Below, one piece after another: positions 1 through 5,901 of a stretch of 5,901 bases of DNA. Position numbers and translations under genes: made by a program. The stretch lies in assembly GCA_025451425.1 (NCBI GenBank), contig JANWKK010000255.1, positions 1 through 5,901 of the forward strand. The letters are read 5' to 3'. Within the stretch, counting starts at the first letter, position 1; each line of letters starts with the position of its first letter. Source of the stretch: Gemmatimonadaceae bacterium (lineage in GTDB: Bacteria; Gemmatimonadota; Gemmatimonadetes; Gemmatimonadales; Gemmatimonadaceae). The notes under the pieces are model-generated. The model was given only the letters and a program-made list of their open reading frames with translations, was not told the origin of the DNA and did no database searches.

Positions 1-545
1 AGCATGGCGTATTCGATCCCGTTATGCACCATCTTCACATAGTGGCCTGCGCCGCTGGGACCGACGTGAGCATACCCGTCTTCCGGCGCGAGCGCGAGGA
101 AAATCGGCTCGCACTGTTTCACCGCGCGGTCGGTGCCACCGACCATCAGGCAGTAGCCGTTCTCGAGTCCCCAGATGCCACCGCTCGTTCCGCTGTCGAC
201 GAGCTCGATGCCGCGCTTCGCGAGCGACTCGGCACGGCGCATCGTGTCGTGAAAGTTCGAGTTGCCGCCGTCGATGATGATGTCCCCCTTCGTTAGGCTC
301 GGGACGAGCTTCTCGATCGTATCGTCGACCGGAGCACCCGCGGGAACCATGATCCACACGACGCGTGGCACTTTCAGCTTGGAGATGAGATCGTCGAGAT
401 CCTTCGCTGCCGTCGAGCCCATCTTCTGATATTTGCCGACAACGTCAGCGCTGCGATCCCAGACGACGGTTTGATGTCCCTTCCGCATCAAGCGCTCGAC
501 CATGTTCCCGCCCATCCGGCCGAGGCCGATCATTGCCATTTGCAT
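1..545 (-). CDS. gnd: 6-phosphogluconate dehydrogenase (decarboxylating), N-terminal part; 3' end outside window
   Basis: Oxidises and decarboxylates 6-phosphogluconate to ribulose 5-phosphate with NAD(P)+ in the cytoplasmic oxidative pentose phosphate pathway. Only 181 codons are present; the frame is open to the window edge. Seen: Rossmann motif GLGRMG at residues 7-12, DGGNS at 92-96, SGG at 121-123 (substrate loop), and GAGHYVKMVHNGIEY around 165-179. The last holds the family's catalytic Lys (K171) and the H174/N175 pair. Acidic D30 ends the second beta strand (VVWDRS), where NADP-specific enzymes such as E. coli Gnd have Asn-Arg; this suggests NAD preference (inference). The ATG at 545 is preceded on the minus strand by GGAG with 7-base spacing; a second ATG lies two codons in. 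The gene follows the HAD gene by 38 bases and is probably its operon partner. Whether it is the short (about 300 residues) or long (about 470) type cannot be seen, though the wording resembles the short YqeC/GndA-like type. The family assignment is secure. Confidence 0.95.
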   Translation of the reverse strand, partial: MQMAMIGLGRMGGNMVERLMRKGHQTVVWDRSADVVGKYQKMGSTAAKDLDDLISKLKVPRVVWIMVPAGAPVDDTIEKLVPSLTKGDIIIDGGNSNFHDTMRRAESLAKRGIELVDSGTSGGIWGLENGYCLMVGGTDRAVKQCEPIFLALAPEDGYAHVGPSGAGHYVKMVHNGIEYAM

Positions 546-552
546 GTCGTGA

Positions 553-556
553 CTCC
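553..556 (-). promoter_or_regulatory. Shine-Dalgarno site of the 6-phosphogluconate dehydrogenase gene
   Basis: The minus strand reads TTGGAGTCACGACATG: GGAG lies 7 bases before the ATG at 545. It favours this start over the ATG at 539 and gives the gene its own ribosome entry rather than coupling to the HAD gene. Confidence 0.6.
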
Positions 557-583
557 AAGCCTCACTACGGTTTGTCGCGCACC

Positions 584-1216
584 TCAGGATGACAAATCGA
601 ATTCTAATTCTGACAGCGATCGCGCAAGCTGCTCCGCGCTCTCGAAGTGAATCGTCTTCATTCCGAGCGCACGCGCCGGCGCGAGGTTCTGTTCGCGATC
701 GTCGACAAATACGCTTCGCGCTGGATCTGCCTGCGTCATGCCGAGCACGCGCTCGTAGATCTGCCGCGTTGGTTTTCTCACGCCGAGCCAGCACGAGCTG
801 AAAAACACGTCGAAGAGATCACATAGTCCGAAGTGACGAATTCGGTACTCGTTCAGCTCCCGCGATTCGTTGTTGAGCGTCGCGAGGCGCACCCGAGTCG
901 GCCGCCCTCGGATATTCTGGCGCAGCCGGCGCACGACGTCGAGACTGTCCGGCCAGGGTGCACTGAGCCCAAGCATGAACTTCTTGAAATCTTCGCGTGA
1001 GAAGTCTCGTTGTCGCCAGAACACGGTGACGTCGAGGTACTCGTCGAGCGAGATCTGACCTGCCTCGAACGCACCGACCGTCTCCTCGTGACGATACTGA
1101 AAGTCCTCGGCGTCGAGTCCGAAGCGCGAGACGGCTTCACCGCGCTGCTCGCGATCCCAGCCGTTCGATCCGAGCACGCCACCGATGTCGAAGAAGAGCT
1201 GATTGATGCTGCTCAT
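584..1216 (-). CDS. HAD-superfamily hydrolase-like protein with altered catalytic motifs
   Basis: 210 residues, cytoplasmic, a typical length for a subfamily IA HAD protein with a helical cap. Seen: motif I FFDIGGVL with the nucleophile Asp at D10; motif II in LATLNNES (111-118); motif III Lys in RKPT (K148); motif IV VDDREQN with D172/D173. The cap lies roughly at residues 18-90. HAD phosphatases normally have DxD in motif I. Here the second Asp is Gly (G12), as in the YihX-like DxG group. In the most natural alignment the motif II Ser/Thr falls on Asn (N115), unless T113 serves. Fold and family are clear, but substrate and even phosphatase activity are uncertain. The ATG at 1216 overlaps the stop of the preceding cyclase gene (ATGA, 1213-1216) and has no good Shine-Dalgarno sequence, so it is probably translated by coupling. 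That also suggests the two products work together. Confidence 0.88.
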   Translation of the reverse strand: MSSINQLFFDIGGVLGSNGWDREQRGEAVSRFGLDAEDFQYRHEETVGAFEAGQISLDEYLDVTVFWRQRDFSREDFKKFMLGLSAPWPDSLDVVRRLRQNIRGRPTRVRLATLNNESRELNEYRIRHFGLCDLFDVFFSSCWLGVRKPTRQIYERVLGMTQADPARSVFVDDREQNLAPARALGMKTIHFESAEQLARSLSELEFDLSS

Positions 1217-1842
1217 CCAAAGAGGACCGCGCGCGCTGGAGCGCCGTCGATTCCCGCGAGCAGTACGGGAAGACAGTACAGATCGTAAGTCCCCGGCGGC
1301 GGCTCGGAGAGATCGAGGCCTTCGACGATCACGATGCCGCGCGAGAGCAGCGTCTTGTGCGTGCGGTGGTGACCCGAGTGAAACTGCTCGATCGACAGAT
1401 AATCGATGCCAACGAGACGAACACCGAGCGAGACGAGATACTCTGCGCCGTCCGGCGCGAGATACGTATAGTCGGGATGAAAGTCGCGCTCGCGAATGAA
1501 GTGCGAGTTTCGCGTTTTCAAAAGCACGCGTTCGTGCCCCGCGATCGGCTGCGTGCGAAGATACGCCTCGGTGACTGCCATGACATCATCGTCGAAGGCA
1601 AGGACGATCGCCGGCCCGATGAGGGCGTCGAGCGGAATCGCGTCCACGCCGGCACCGCCCTGAATCATGTGCTTGGGGGCGTCGACGTGAGTGCCCGTGT
1701 GCGAACCGATCGACACGAGCGAGACGTTGGAGCTGCCGCCCTTCGCCATGTCCTGCTGCGCCTCGATGTGAATCTCCGGATTTCCCGGATACACAACGCC
1801 GCCATTCATGACGGGAACTGAGATGTCGAACAAGCGTGGCAT
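1213..1842 (-). CDS. Cyclase family protein, metal-dependent hydrolase resembling kynurenine formamidase
   Basis: 209 residues, the usual length for the cyclase/KynB family (PF04199). Seen: N-terminal FDISVPV (5-11) and YPG (18-20, usually WPG); the metal-binding signature HTGTHVDAPKH at 48-58, with H48, H52, D54 and H58 as expected ligands; HHRTH at 158-162 and IVEGLDL with E174, matching the distal His and Glu of the family; and an ending DLYCLPVLLAGIDGAPARAV typical of the C-terminal core. KynB members hydrolyse N-formylkynurenine in tryptophan breakdown; other members act on different amides, lactones or ring compounds. No other tryptophan-degradation gene is visible here, so no specific substrate or gene name is assigned. 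It starts at ATG 1842 with only a weak purine stretch upstream, 70 bases after the acyl-CoA dehydrogenase stop, and overlaps the HAD gene by 4 bases. The gap before it has a weak 4-bp hairpin without a T-run, so readthrough from the dehydrogenase is likely. Confidence 0.9.
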   Translation of the reverse strand: MPRLFDISVPVMNGGVVYPGNPEIHIEAQQDMAKGGSSNVSLVSIGSHTGTHVDAPKHMIQGGAGVDAIPLDALIGPAIVLAFDDDVMAVTEAYLRTQPIAGHERVLLKTRNSHFIRERDFHPDYTYLAPDGAEYLVSLGVRLVGIDYLSIEQFHSGHHRTHKTLLSRGIVIVEGLDLSEPPPGTYDLYCLPVLLAGIDGAPARAVLFG

Positions 1843-1912
1843 TCGGTCAGCGCTCTCGAGGTCGCGTGCTCAAAGCTAGTCGATCCGGGTACACCGCGAA
1901 AAAGCGGCGATC

Positions 1913-3724
1913 TCAGACAACGGGGGTCTTTTTTTCCGTTGCGTTGTTCGCAGTATCCGCGCCGCCCTCGAGAATCGCGTCGGTCACGACGTACCCGCCG
2001 GCGCCGCGCACCGCTTTCGCCACGGCGCGTCGAAGCTCGTCCTGCGGCGATTGCACCGCTTCTCGACTTGCCCGGAAGCGACGTCCGGACTCGACAACGA
2101 AGAGATCGCACAACTCGATCTCGTGCTCACAGAGCGCCACGCCGCGCTCCTCGATCAGTCGCTGCGTGCGGGCAAGCACGCAACCCGTGGCAAAGAGCTC
2201 GATCGCCATGTCGGCGAGACGCTCCAGCTCCTGTTGCCGCTCCACGATGTCCGCGCGATAGTGCCGGATGACGCGCTCGGTAATCGTGTGCAGCTCGGCA
2301 ATGTGCTTCTCGAAGAACCGCTTATGCGTCGCGAGCCGATCGTGAAGCGCGACGTCGAGCGTTGGCGTCGCACCGAGCGCACTACGAATTCGCGATGCAG
2401 CAAAGCCGCTGATCAAGCCAAGATTGCGCACCGGCTTGCGCAGCGCTGAACCGATCTCCTTGAGCCGTTCGGCGGGTCCCTGAATGCCGTTGAGGGCGAT
2501 GAACAATCGCAGAATCTCGTTCGTGCCCTCGAAGATGCGATTGATTCGCGAATCGCGAAGCCAGCGCTCGTACGTATAAGGCTTCACGAAGCCGCGTCCG
2601 CCGGCGATCTGCACTAGATCGTCGGCGGAACGCCAGATCATGTCGCTCGTGAACACCTTGCAACAGGCGGCCTCGAGCGACCAATCGTCAGCCTCGGCAC
2701 CCGGCTTCGCTGACGCAAGGTCGGTAAGAATGCCGAGCATTGCGTCGGCAGCGTAAATGTCCGAGGCGGTGCGCGCCAGTTTGCGTTGCGTAATCTCGAA
2801 ATCGGCGATCGGACGCCCGAACTGCACTCGCTGCGCCGCAAAGCTCGTCATCTCGATCGACACCTGCTTCGCTCCAGCCGTGCAGCCGGCGGCGAGCGAG
2901 AGACGTCCGCCGTTCAGCACGTGGACCGCGACGCCAAAACCCTTGCCCACGACTCCGAGCACGTGGTCCGCGGGCACACGGAGCTCGTGATACGCCAACT
3001 CGGCCTGCGTCGAGCCGCGAATGCCCATCTTGCGAATGATTCGCTCGACGCGAAATCCAGGCATGTCGGGCCGAATGATGAAAGCGGTCGGACGCGAGAC
3101 TGTCTTTCCTCCACGCTCGACTTCTGTCTGCGCAAACGTGGCGATGACACCAGCTCGATGCCCGTTGCCGATCCACAGCTTTCGGCCATCGAGCGTCCAG
3201 TGCGATCCGTCCGCGCTCAGTCGAGCCGTGGTCTTGATGTGCTGCGCATCGGATCCGGTTTCGGGCTCGGTGAGCGCATAAGCCGCAAGCGTCTCCCCGC
3301 GAGCCAGCATCGGCAAATAGCGCGCTTTCTGTTCGGCGTTGCCAAACAGCACAATTGCTTTGGAGCCAAGACCGCAATGCACGCCGACGAGGACAGCGAC
3401 CGACGCGTCAGTCCGAGAGAGTTCGCCAAAGACGCGCGCGTAGCCGGTGCTCGAGAGTCCCAATCCGCCATACTCCTTGGGAATCGTGAGGCCCAGAAAG
3501 CCTGCGCGCGCAAGTGCGCGCACGACGTCTTCACCTATGGTCTCCTCTTCGTCGAACCGAGCGGAGTCGATGAGTCCCACGCTTTGCATTTCGCGCAGGT
3601 CATTGATCAGGCGACGAACCACGCGCGCTTCCGCGGGGTCGCGCCGGTCGAGCGGCGGAGGATAGGGAAAGAGCAGCTCGTCGTGCAGCGCGCCGGCAAA
3701 GATTCCGCGAACGAACGAAGACAT
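1913..3724 (-). CDS. Acyl-CoA dehydrogenase, long/very-long-chain type with C-terminal extension
   Basis: FAD enzyme for the first step of fatty-acid beta-oxidation: acyl-CoA to trans-2-enoyl-CoA, passing electrons to electron-transfer flavoprotein. Seen in 603 residues: N-terminal helical domain (about 60-145, with IPKEYGGLGLS at 81-91); middle beta domain with signature AYALTEPETGSDAQ (148-161) and WIGNG (184-188); C-terminal helical domain with RVQFGRPI (299-306), QIAGGRGFVKPYTYERWLRD (372-391) and RIFEGTNEI (396-404). E399 sits where VLCAD and ACAD9 keep their catalytic base. Medium-chain enzymes are about 380 residues; the extra 180 or so (420-603, charged and helical) match the second helical domain of VLCAD/ACAD9, linked in those proteins to dimerisation or membrane contact. 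The N-terminus, FVRGIFAGALHDELLFPYP, is typical of the bacterial extended form, which supports the ATG at 3724, although the bases before it are pyrimidine-rich with no Shine-Dalgarno sequence. It is probably first in an operon with the cyclase, HAD and 6-phosphogluconate dehydrogenase genes. Chain-length specificity is inferred. Confidence 0.95.
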   Translation of the reverse strand: MSSFVRGIFAGALHDELLFPYPPPLDRRDPAEARVVRRLINDLREMQSVGLIDSARFDEEETIGEDVVRALARAGFLGLTIPKEYGGLGLSSTGYARVFGELSRTDASVAVLVGVHCGLGSKAIVLFGNAEQKARYLPMLARGETLAAYALTEPETGSDAQHIKTTARLSADGSHWTLDGRKLWIGNGHRAGVIATFAQTEVERGGKTVSRPTAFIIRPDMPGFRVERIIRKMGIRGSTQAELAYHELRVPADHVLGVVGKGFGVAVHVLNGGRLSLAAGCTAGAKQVSIEMTSFAAQRVQFGRPIADFEITQRKLARTASDIYAADAMLGILTDLASAKPGAEADDWSLEAACCKVFTSDMIWRSADDLVQIAGGRGFVKPYTYERWLRDSRINRIFEGTNEILRLFIALNGIQGPAERLKEIGSALRKPVRNLGLISGFAASRIRSALGATPTLDVALHDRLATHKRFFEKHIAELHTITERVIRHYRADIVERQQELERLADMAIELFATGCVLARTQRLIEERGVALCEHEIELCDLFVVESGRRFRASREAVQSPQDELRRAVAKAVRGAGGYVVTDAILEGGADTANNATEKKTPVV

Positions 3725-3799
3725 TGTGCTGGTGGAGGGTAGAGAGTGAAGCGCTGGGTTCCCGAGTACGAACGGGAGCGCGCCGCGAGTTCAAATAGG

Positions 3800-3828
3800 C
3801 TTACAGGCGAGCGCAGCTCGCCTGTAAG
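3800..3828. repeat. Perfect 13-bp inverted repeat with 3-base loop
   Basis: Left arm CTTACAGGCGAGC (3800-3812), loop GCA (3813-3815), right arm GCTCGCCTGTAAG (3816-3828), with no mismatch. It would form a very stable hairpin in RNA from either strand, or a symmetric protein site in DNA. Lying upstream of both divergent genes with no T-run after it on either side, it is unlikely to be an ordinary terminator. Its right end (AAG, 3826-3828) overlaps the Shine-Dalgarno sequence AAGGA of the possible leader ORF. It could be an operator, a 5' leader structure, or one copy of a dispersed palindromic repeat. Confidence 0.85.
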
Positions 3829-3837
3829 GAATGGGTA

Positions 3838-3885
3838 ATGGCGACTATGCGGGCTTTCCAAGCCCGTGGCTGGACATTTCCTTAG
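3838..3885 (+). CDS. Possible 15-codon leader ORF upstream of the kinase
   Basis: ATG at 3838 is preceded by AAGGA (3826-3830) with 7-base spacing, better than the signal of most genes in this window. It would encode MATMRAFQARGWTFP and end with TAG at 3883-3885, inside the kinase ribosome binding site and 7 bases before the kinase ATG, in a different frame. Codons 5-10 include the 7-bp hairpin at 3850-3866. Such an arrangement fits a leader peptide that controls kinase translation by coupling or by changing RNA structure. The peptide has no run of one amino acid that would indicate classical attenuation. A chance ORF of this size is common, so the call rests on the Shine-Dalgarno sequence and the geometry. 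Confidence 0.25.
   Translation: MATMRAFQARGWTFP
3850..3866. repeat. Perfect 7-bp hairpin just upstream of the kinase start
   Basis: CGGGCTT (3850-3856), loop TCC, AAGCCCG (3860-3866); a G-U pair (3849/3867) could extend it in the plus-strand RNA. It ends 17 bases before the kinase Shine-Dalgarno sequence and lies within the possible leader ORF. No T-run follows, so it is not a standard terminator. It could affect translation of the kinase. Confidence 0.6.
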
Positions 3886-3888
3886 GTG
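3884..3888 (+). promoter_or_regulatory. Ribosome binding site that sets the kinase start
   Basis: AGGTG ends 4 bases before the ATG at 3893. An in-frame GTG at 3866 would add nine residues but has no Shine-Dalgarno sequence and sits in the hairpin arm, so ATG 3893 is preferred. Confidence 0.6.
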
Positions 3889-3892
3889 CTTC

Positions 3893-5710
3893 ATGCGCGC
3901 CGCCGTCTCGTCCCCTAGGTCACTCGGCACCATCATCCTCCTCGGGCTCGCCCTCGTTCTCGTCGGCGTGCTCGTATACCAGGCACAGGATGCCGCGCGA
4001 TCGCAGCAGCGCATCGCTGAGTCGACGCTCGACGATTATGCCTCGTTCGCCGATTGGCAGCTGACCCAGCAGGCGAAGAGCAGCATGCTGTCTCCGGTGA
4101 TCACGTCGTTGAGCTATCAGGCCTCACGCGTCGATCCGCAACGGCCGGAGAAGACAGTTGTGTCGCCGGAACAATCGGAGGCGGACGCGCGCGCGATCAC
4201 CGAACCGTGGTGCCGTTGCTGGGGAGGTGTGCACTACTTCTTTCGCTACGATTGGTCCGACGGAGCTTTCAGGACGACGGCGAATGAGCTGCCCGACGCC
4301 GCGATCGCATGGGCTCGCGACACTCTGGTGAGCTACGCGAAGTCGCTGGCGCCGATGGCCGGCCCGCGACCGACCACTTTCGGATCACCAGACTCTCGAC
4401 TGGGCGCGTTGCGGCCGTTGGCTACCGTGGTCACGAGCGACTCGTATGGAATGATCTTCGCCGACGCGACTCACGCGCGAGCGGTGGGCGACACGTCCGT
4501 TCCGCAGTTGCTCGTGTTCGTCGTCGTGCGCGAACCGAAGGTTGGCCATCCGATCGTGATCTATGGCTACGCGACGGACCCGCGTCCCTATCTCGGACCG
4601 ACCTTCAGCTTGATCCAGCGCCGCAGCGCGCTACTCCCACCGTCGTTGCTGCGTGACGCGGCGACCGATTCGATTCTCTCGATATCGGTCACGACCATCG
4701 ACGGCACCGAGGTCTATCGTTCGCCGGGCTACTTTCCGTCGCGATATCGGTCGGCCGATACGTTGGAGCCCAGTTTCGGCCGACTCGTTATGCACGTCGG
4801 CCTCCGACCCGAATTGGCGTCGCAGCTGATCGTTGGCGGATTGCCGCGATCACGCCTGCCGCTTCTCGCGGGCGTGTTCGTGCTCACGGCGGGTCTCCTC
4901 GGCGTTGCGTGGCGACAGTTGCACCGCCAGCAAGAGTTGGCACGGCTTCGCACCGAGTTCGTGTCAGGCGTCTCGCACGAGCTGCGCACGCCGCTGGCAC
5001 AGATCCGCTGGTTCGCTGAGTTGTTGCACCTTGGCAAGCTTCGCTCCGACGAGGAACGCGCACGGTCCGCGGGGATCATCGATCAGGAGGCGCGGCGACT
5101 GACCTACCTCGTTGAGAACGTGCTCAATTTCTCGCGAGCCGAGAAGGGAACCAACCGGATCACACCCGCGACGCTCGATCTGGATTCGGAGATGCGCGAC
5201 GCGATCGAGATGTTCACGCCGCTCGCTCGCTCGCGTCGCATGTCGGTGCGACCAGCGCCGCCAACCGGCCTCACTGTGGGTGCCGACCGCGACGCGCTGC
5301 GTCAGATCTTGCTCAACCTGCTCGACAACGCGGCGAAATACGGTCCTGCAGGCCAAACGATTTCCGTGGGGGCTGCCTCCGCCCCGGCGACGCAGGGCGC
5401 GCGGGTGCGATTCTGGGTGGAAGACCAAGGTCCCGGCATTCCCGCCGCCGATCGTGATCGCGTGTGGGAGCCGTACGTACGTCTCAGCCGCGACGAGGAG
5501 TCTGCCACAGGAGGGAGTGGGATCGGACTCTCGGTCGTGCGCGAGCTCGTCGCGCTTCATGGCGGAGCGGCCTGGATCGAGGCTGCGGGAGCGGGCGGCG
5601 GCGCCCGTGTGGTCGTACAGCTGCCGGCACGTAGCGACGCGCCGGCCGACGTGCCGCCGCCGGAGCCGGCGACGCCCACTGAGCATGCTCCAGCGATAAG
5701 CGAACACTAA
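3893..5710 (+). CDS. Membrane sensor histidine kinase
   Basis: 605 residues from ATG 3893. It senses an unknown signal, autophosphorylates and passes phosphate to a response regulator. Seen: membrane segment 1 at about 11-28; extracytoplasmic sensor about 30-320, unlike any domain I recognise, with a WCRCW motif (106-110, C107 and C109); membrane segment 2 at about 323-340; then only some 20 residues to the H-box SHELRTP (H362), leaving no room for a normal HAMP domain. The dimerisation domain (350-415) is followed by the ATPase domain: N-box QILLNLLDNAAKYGP (471-485, N475 and N479), G1 VEDQGPGIP (509-517), F-box-like WEPYVRL (525-531) and G2 TGGSGIGLS (539-547). All catalytic boxes are intact. 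The last 25 residues are a Pro/Ala-rich tail. The stop codon shares its final A with the next start (TAATG), so the following regulator is the likely partner. Confidence 0.95.
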   Translation: MRAAVSSPRSLGTIILLGLALVLVGVLVYQAQDAARSQQRIAESTLDDYASFADWQLTQQAKSSMLSPVITSLSYQASRVDPQRPEKTVVSPEQSEADARAITEPWCRCWGGVHYFFRYDWSDGAFRTTANELPDAAIAWARDTLVSYAKSLAPMAGPRPTTFGSPDSRLGALRPLATVVTSDSYGMIFADATHARAVGDTSVPQLLVFVVVREPKVGHPIVIYGYATDPRPYLGPTFSLIQRRSALLPPSLLRDAATDSILSISVTTIDGTEVYRSPGYFPSRYRSADTLEPSFGRLVMHVGLRPELASQLIVGGLPRSRLPLLAGVFVLTAGLLGVAWRQLHRQQELARLRTEFVSGVSHELRTPLAQIRWFAELLHLGKLRSDEERARSAGIIDQEARRLTYLVENVLNFSRAEKGTNRITPATLDLDSEMRDAIEMFTPLARSRRMSVRPAPPTGLTVGADRDALRQILLNLLDNAAKYGPAGQTISVGAASAPATQGARVRFWVEDQGPGIPAADRDRVWEPYVRLSRDEESATGGSGIGLSVVRELVALHGGAAWIEAAGAGGGARVVVQLPARSDAPADVPPPEPATPTEHAPAISEH

Positions 5711-5901
5711 TGCCGGTGCAGACACAGCAGGGCAACATTCTCATCGTCGAGGACAATCCCGATCTCGCGTACGGGCTTCGTACCGGCCTCGAGATCGAGG
5801 GCTACGAGGTCGCCGTTGCCGAGGATGGTGAGACCGGCCTCGCGAGAGCGAAGCAGTGGCTGCCCGATCTCGTGATTCTCGACCTCATGCGTCCGGGAAT
5901 G
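5710..5901 (+). CDS. Response regulator, receiver domain start; 3' end outside window
   Basis: 64 codons are present, open to the window edge. They form the first half of a receiver domain: ILIVEDNPDLA with the acidic pair E14/D15 that binds Mg2+, and LVILDLMRPGM with the phospho-acceptor D58. The missing part should carry the conserved Thr and Lys and any output domain. The LDLMxPGM wording is common in OmpR-type DNA-binding regulators, but the output cannot be seen. The ATG overlaps the kinase stop (TAATG) and has no clear Shine-Dalgarno sequence, implying termination-reinitiation coupling and balanced production with the kinase. Confidence 0.95.
   Translation, partial: MPVQTQQGNILIVEDNPDLAYGLRTGLEIEGYEVAVAEDGETGLARAKQWLPDLVILDLMRPGM

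Larger units (their letters stand above)
3725..3892. promoter_or_regulatory. Divergent intergenic region with several inverted repeats
   Basis: 168 bases between the outward-facing dehydrogenase and kinase starts; it must contain promoters for both directions unless one is leaderless. It holds two perfect hairpins (3800-3828, 3850-3866), a weak one (TCCCG 3760-3764 with CGGGA 3773-3777) and a possible leader ORF. No convincing -35/-10 pair was found. The nearest is TTGAAC on the minus strand just before the dehydrogenase, which lacks a good -10. Confidence 0.5.

Noticed and set aside
1894..1907. CCGC-GAAAAA-GCGG hairpin between dehydrogenase and cyclase as a terminator
   Set aside because: Only 4 bp of stem, and no T-run follows on the minus strand.
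3503..3522. TGCGCGC/GCGCGCA hairpin
   Set aside because: Lies inside the dehydrogenase over Ala-Arg codons (RALARAG); explained by GC-rich codon choice.
2786..3742. Long open frame (318 codons) on the plus strand
   Set aside because: It is fully antisense to the clear acyl-CoA dehydrogenase, has no recognisable motif and is typical of high-GC shadow frames.
3760..3777. TCCCG/CGGGA inverted repeat
   Set aside because: Five pairs with an 8-base loop are expected by chance in high-GC DNA; mentioned only as part of the intergenic region.
3866..3892. Upstream GTG start for the kinase
   Set aside because: No Shine-Dalgarno sequence, and the start is embedded in a hairpin arm; ATG 3893 has AGGTG at good spacing.
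4681..4752. Direct repeat GATATCGGTC at 4681 and 4743
   Set aside because: Ten bases, 62 apart and out of frame within the kinase; no further structure, so probably chance.
4964..5725. 253-codon minus-strand frame across the kinase
   Set aside because: Arg- and His-rich composition with no family resemblance; it lies opposite well-supported kinase motifs.

Overview
The window is high-GC, gene-dense bacterial DNA. It holds four genes on the minus strand (1-3724) and a two-component pair on the plus strand (3893-5901), divided by one divergent intergenic region of 168 bases. No RNA genes, mobile elements or CRISPR arrays were seen. The organism is a bacterium with an aerobic, fatty-acid-oxidising type of gene content. 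The particular versions of the acyl-CoA dehydrogenase, the divergent HAD protein and the kinase recall Gemmatimonadota or similar soil phyla. That placement is an impression from memory and is not proven by the sequence.

Minus strand, in transcription order: a 603-residue acyl-CoA dehydrogenase of the long-chain, C-terminally extended type (3724-1913); after a 70-base gap, a metal-dependent cyclase/arylformamidase-like hydrolase (1842-1213); overlapping it by ATGA, a HAD-superfamily protein with altered catalytic motifs (1216-584); and after 38 bases, the N-terminal 181 residues of a 6-phosphogluconate dehydrogenase (545 to the window edge). Same strand, short spacing and no convincing terminator between them suggest one transcription unit. 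The link between the enzymes is metabolic only in a broad sense (fatty acyl oxidation, hydrolysis, redox and pentose phosphate chemistry), and no single pathway is evident.

Plus strand: a membrane-bound sensor histidine kinase of 605 residues with a large extracytoplasmic sensor and no clear HAMP domain, followed with a one-base overlap (TAATG) by the receiver domain of its presumed partner response regulator, which is cut by the window end. They should form a phosphorelay from an envelope signal to an unseen output domain.

The divergent intergenic region is the most structured non-coding part. It has a perfect 13-bp inverted repeat with a 3-base loop, then a good Shine-Dalgarno sequence, a possible 15-codon leader ORF containing a second perfect hairpin, and the kinase ribosome binding site overlapping the leader stop codon. 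This is the main candidate here for undescribed regulation. The coding genes belong to known families.
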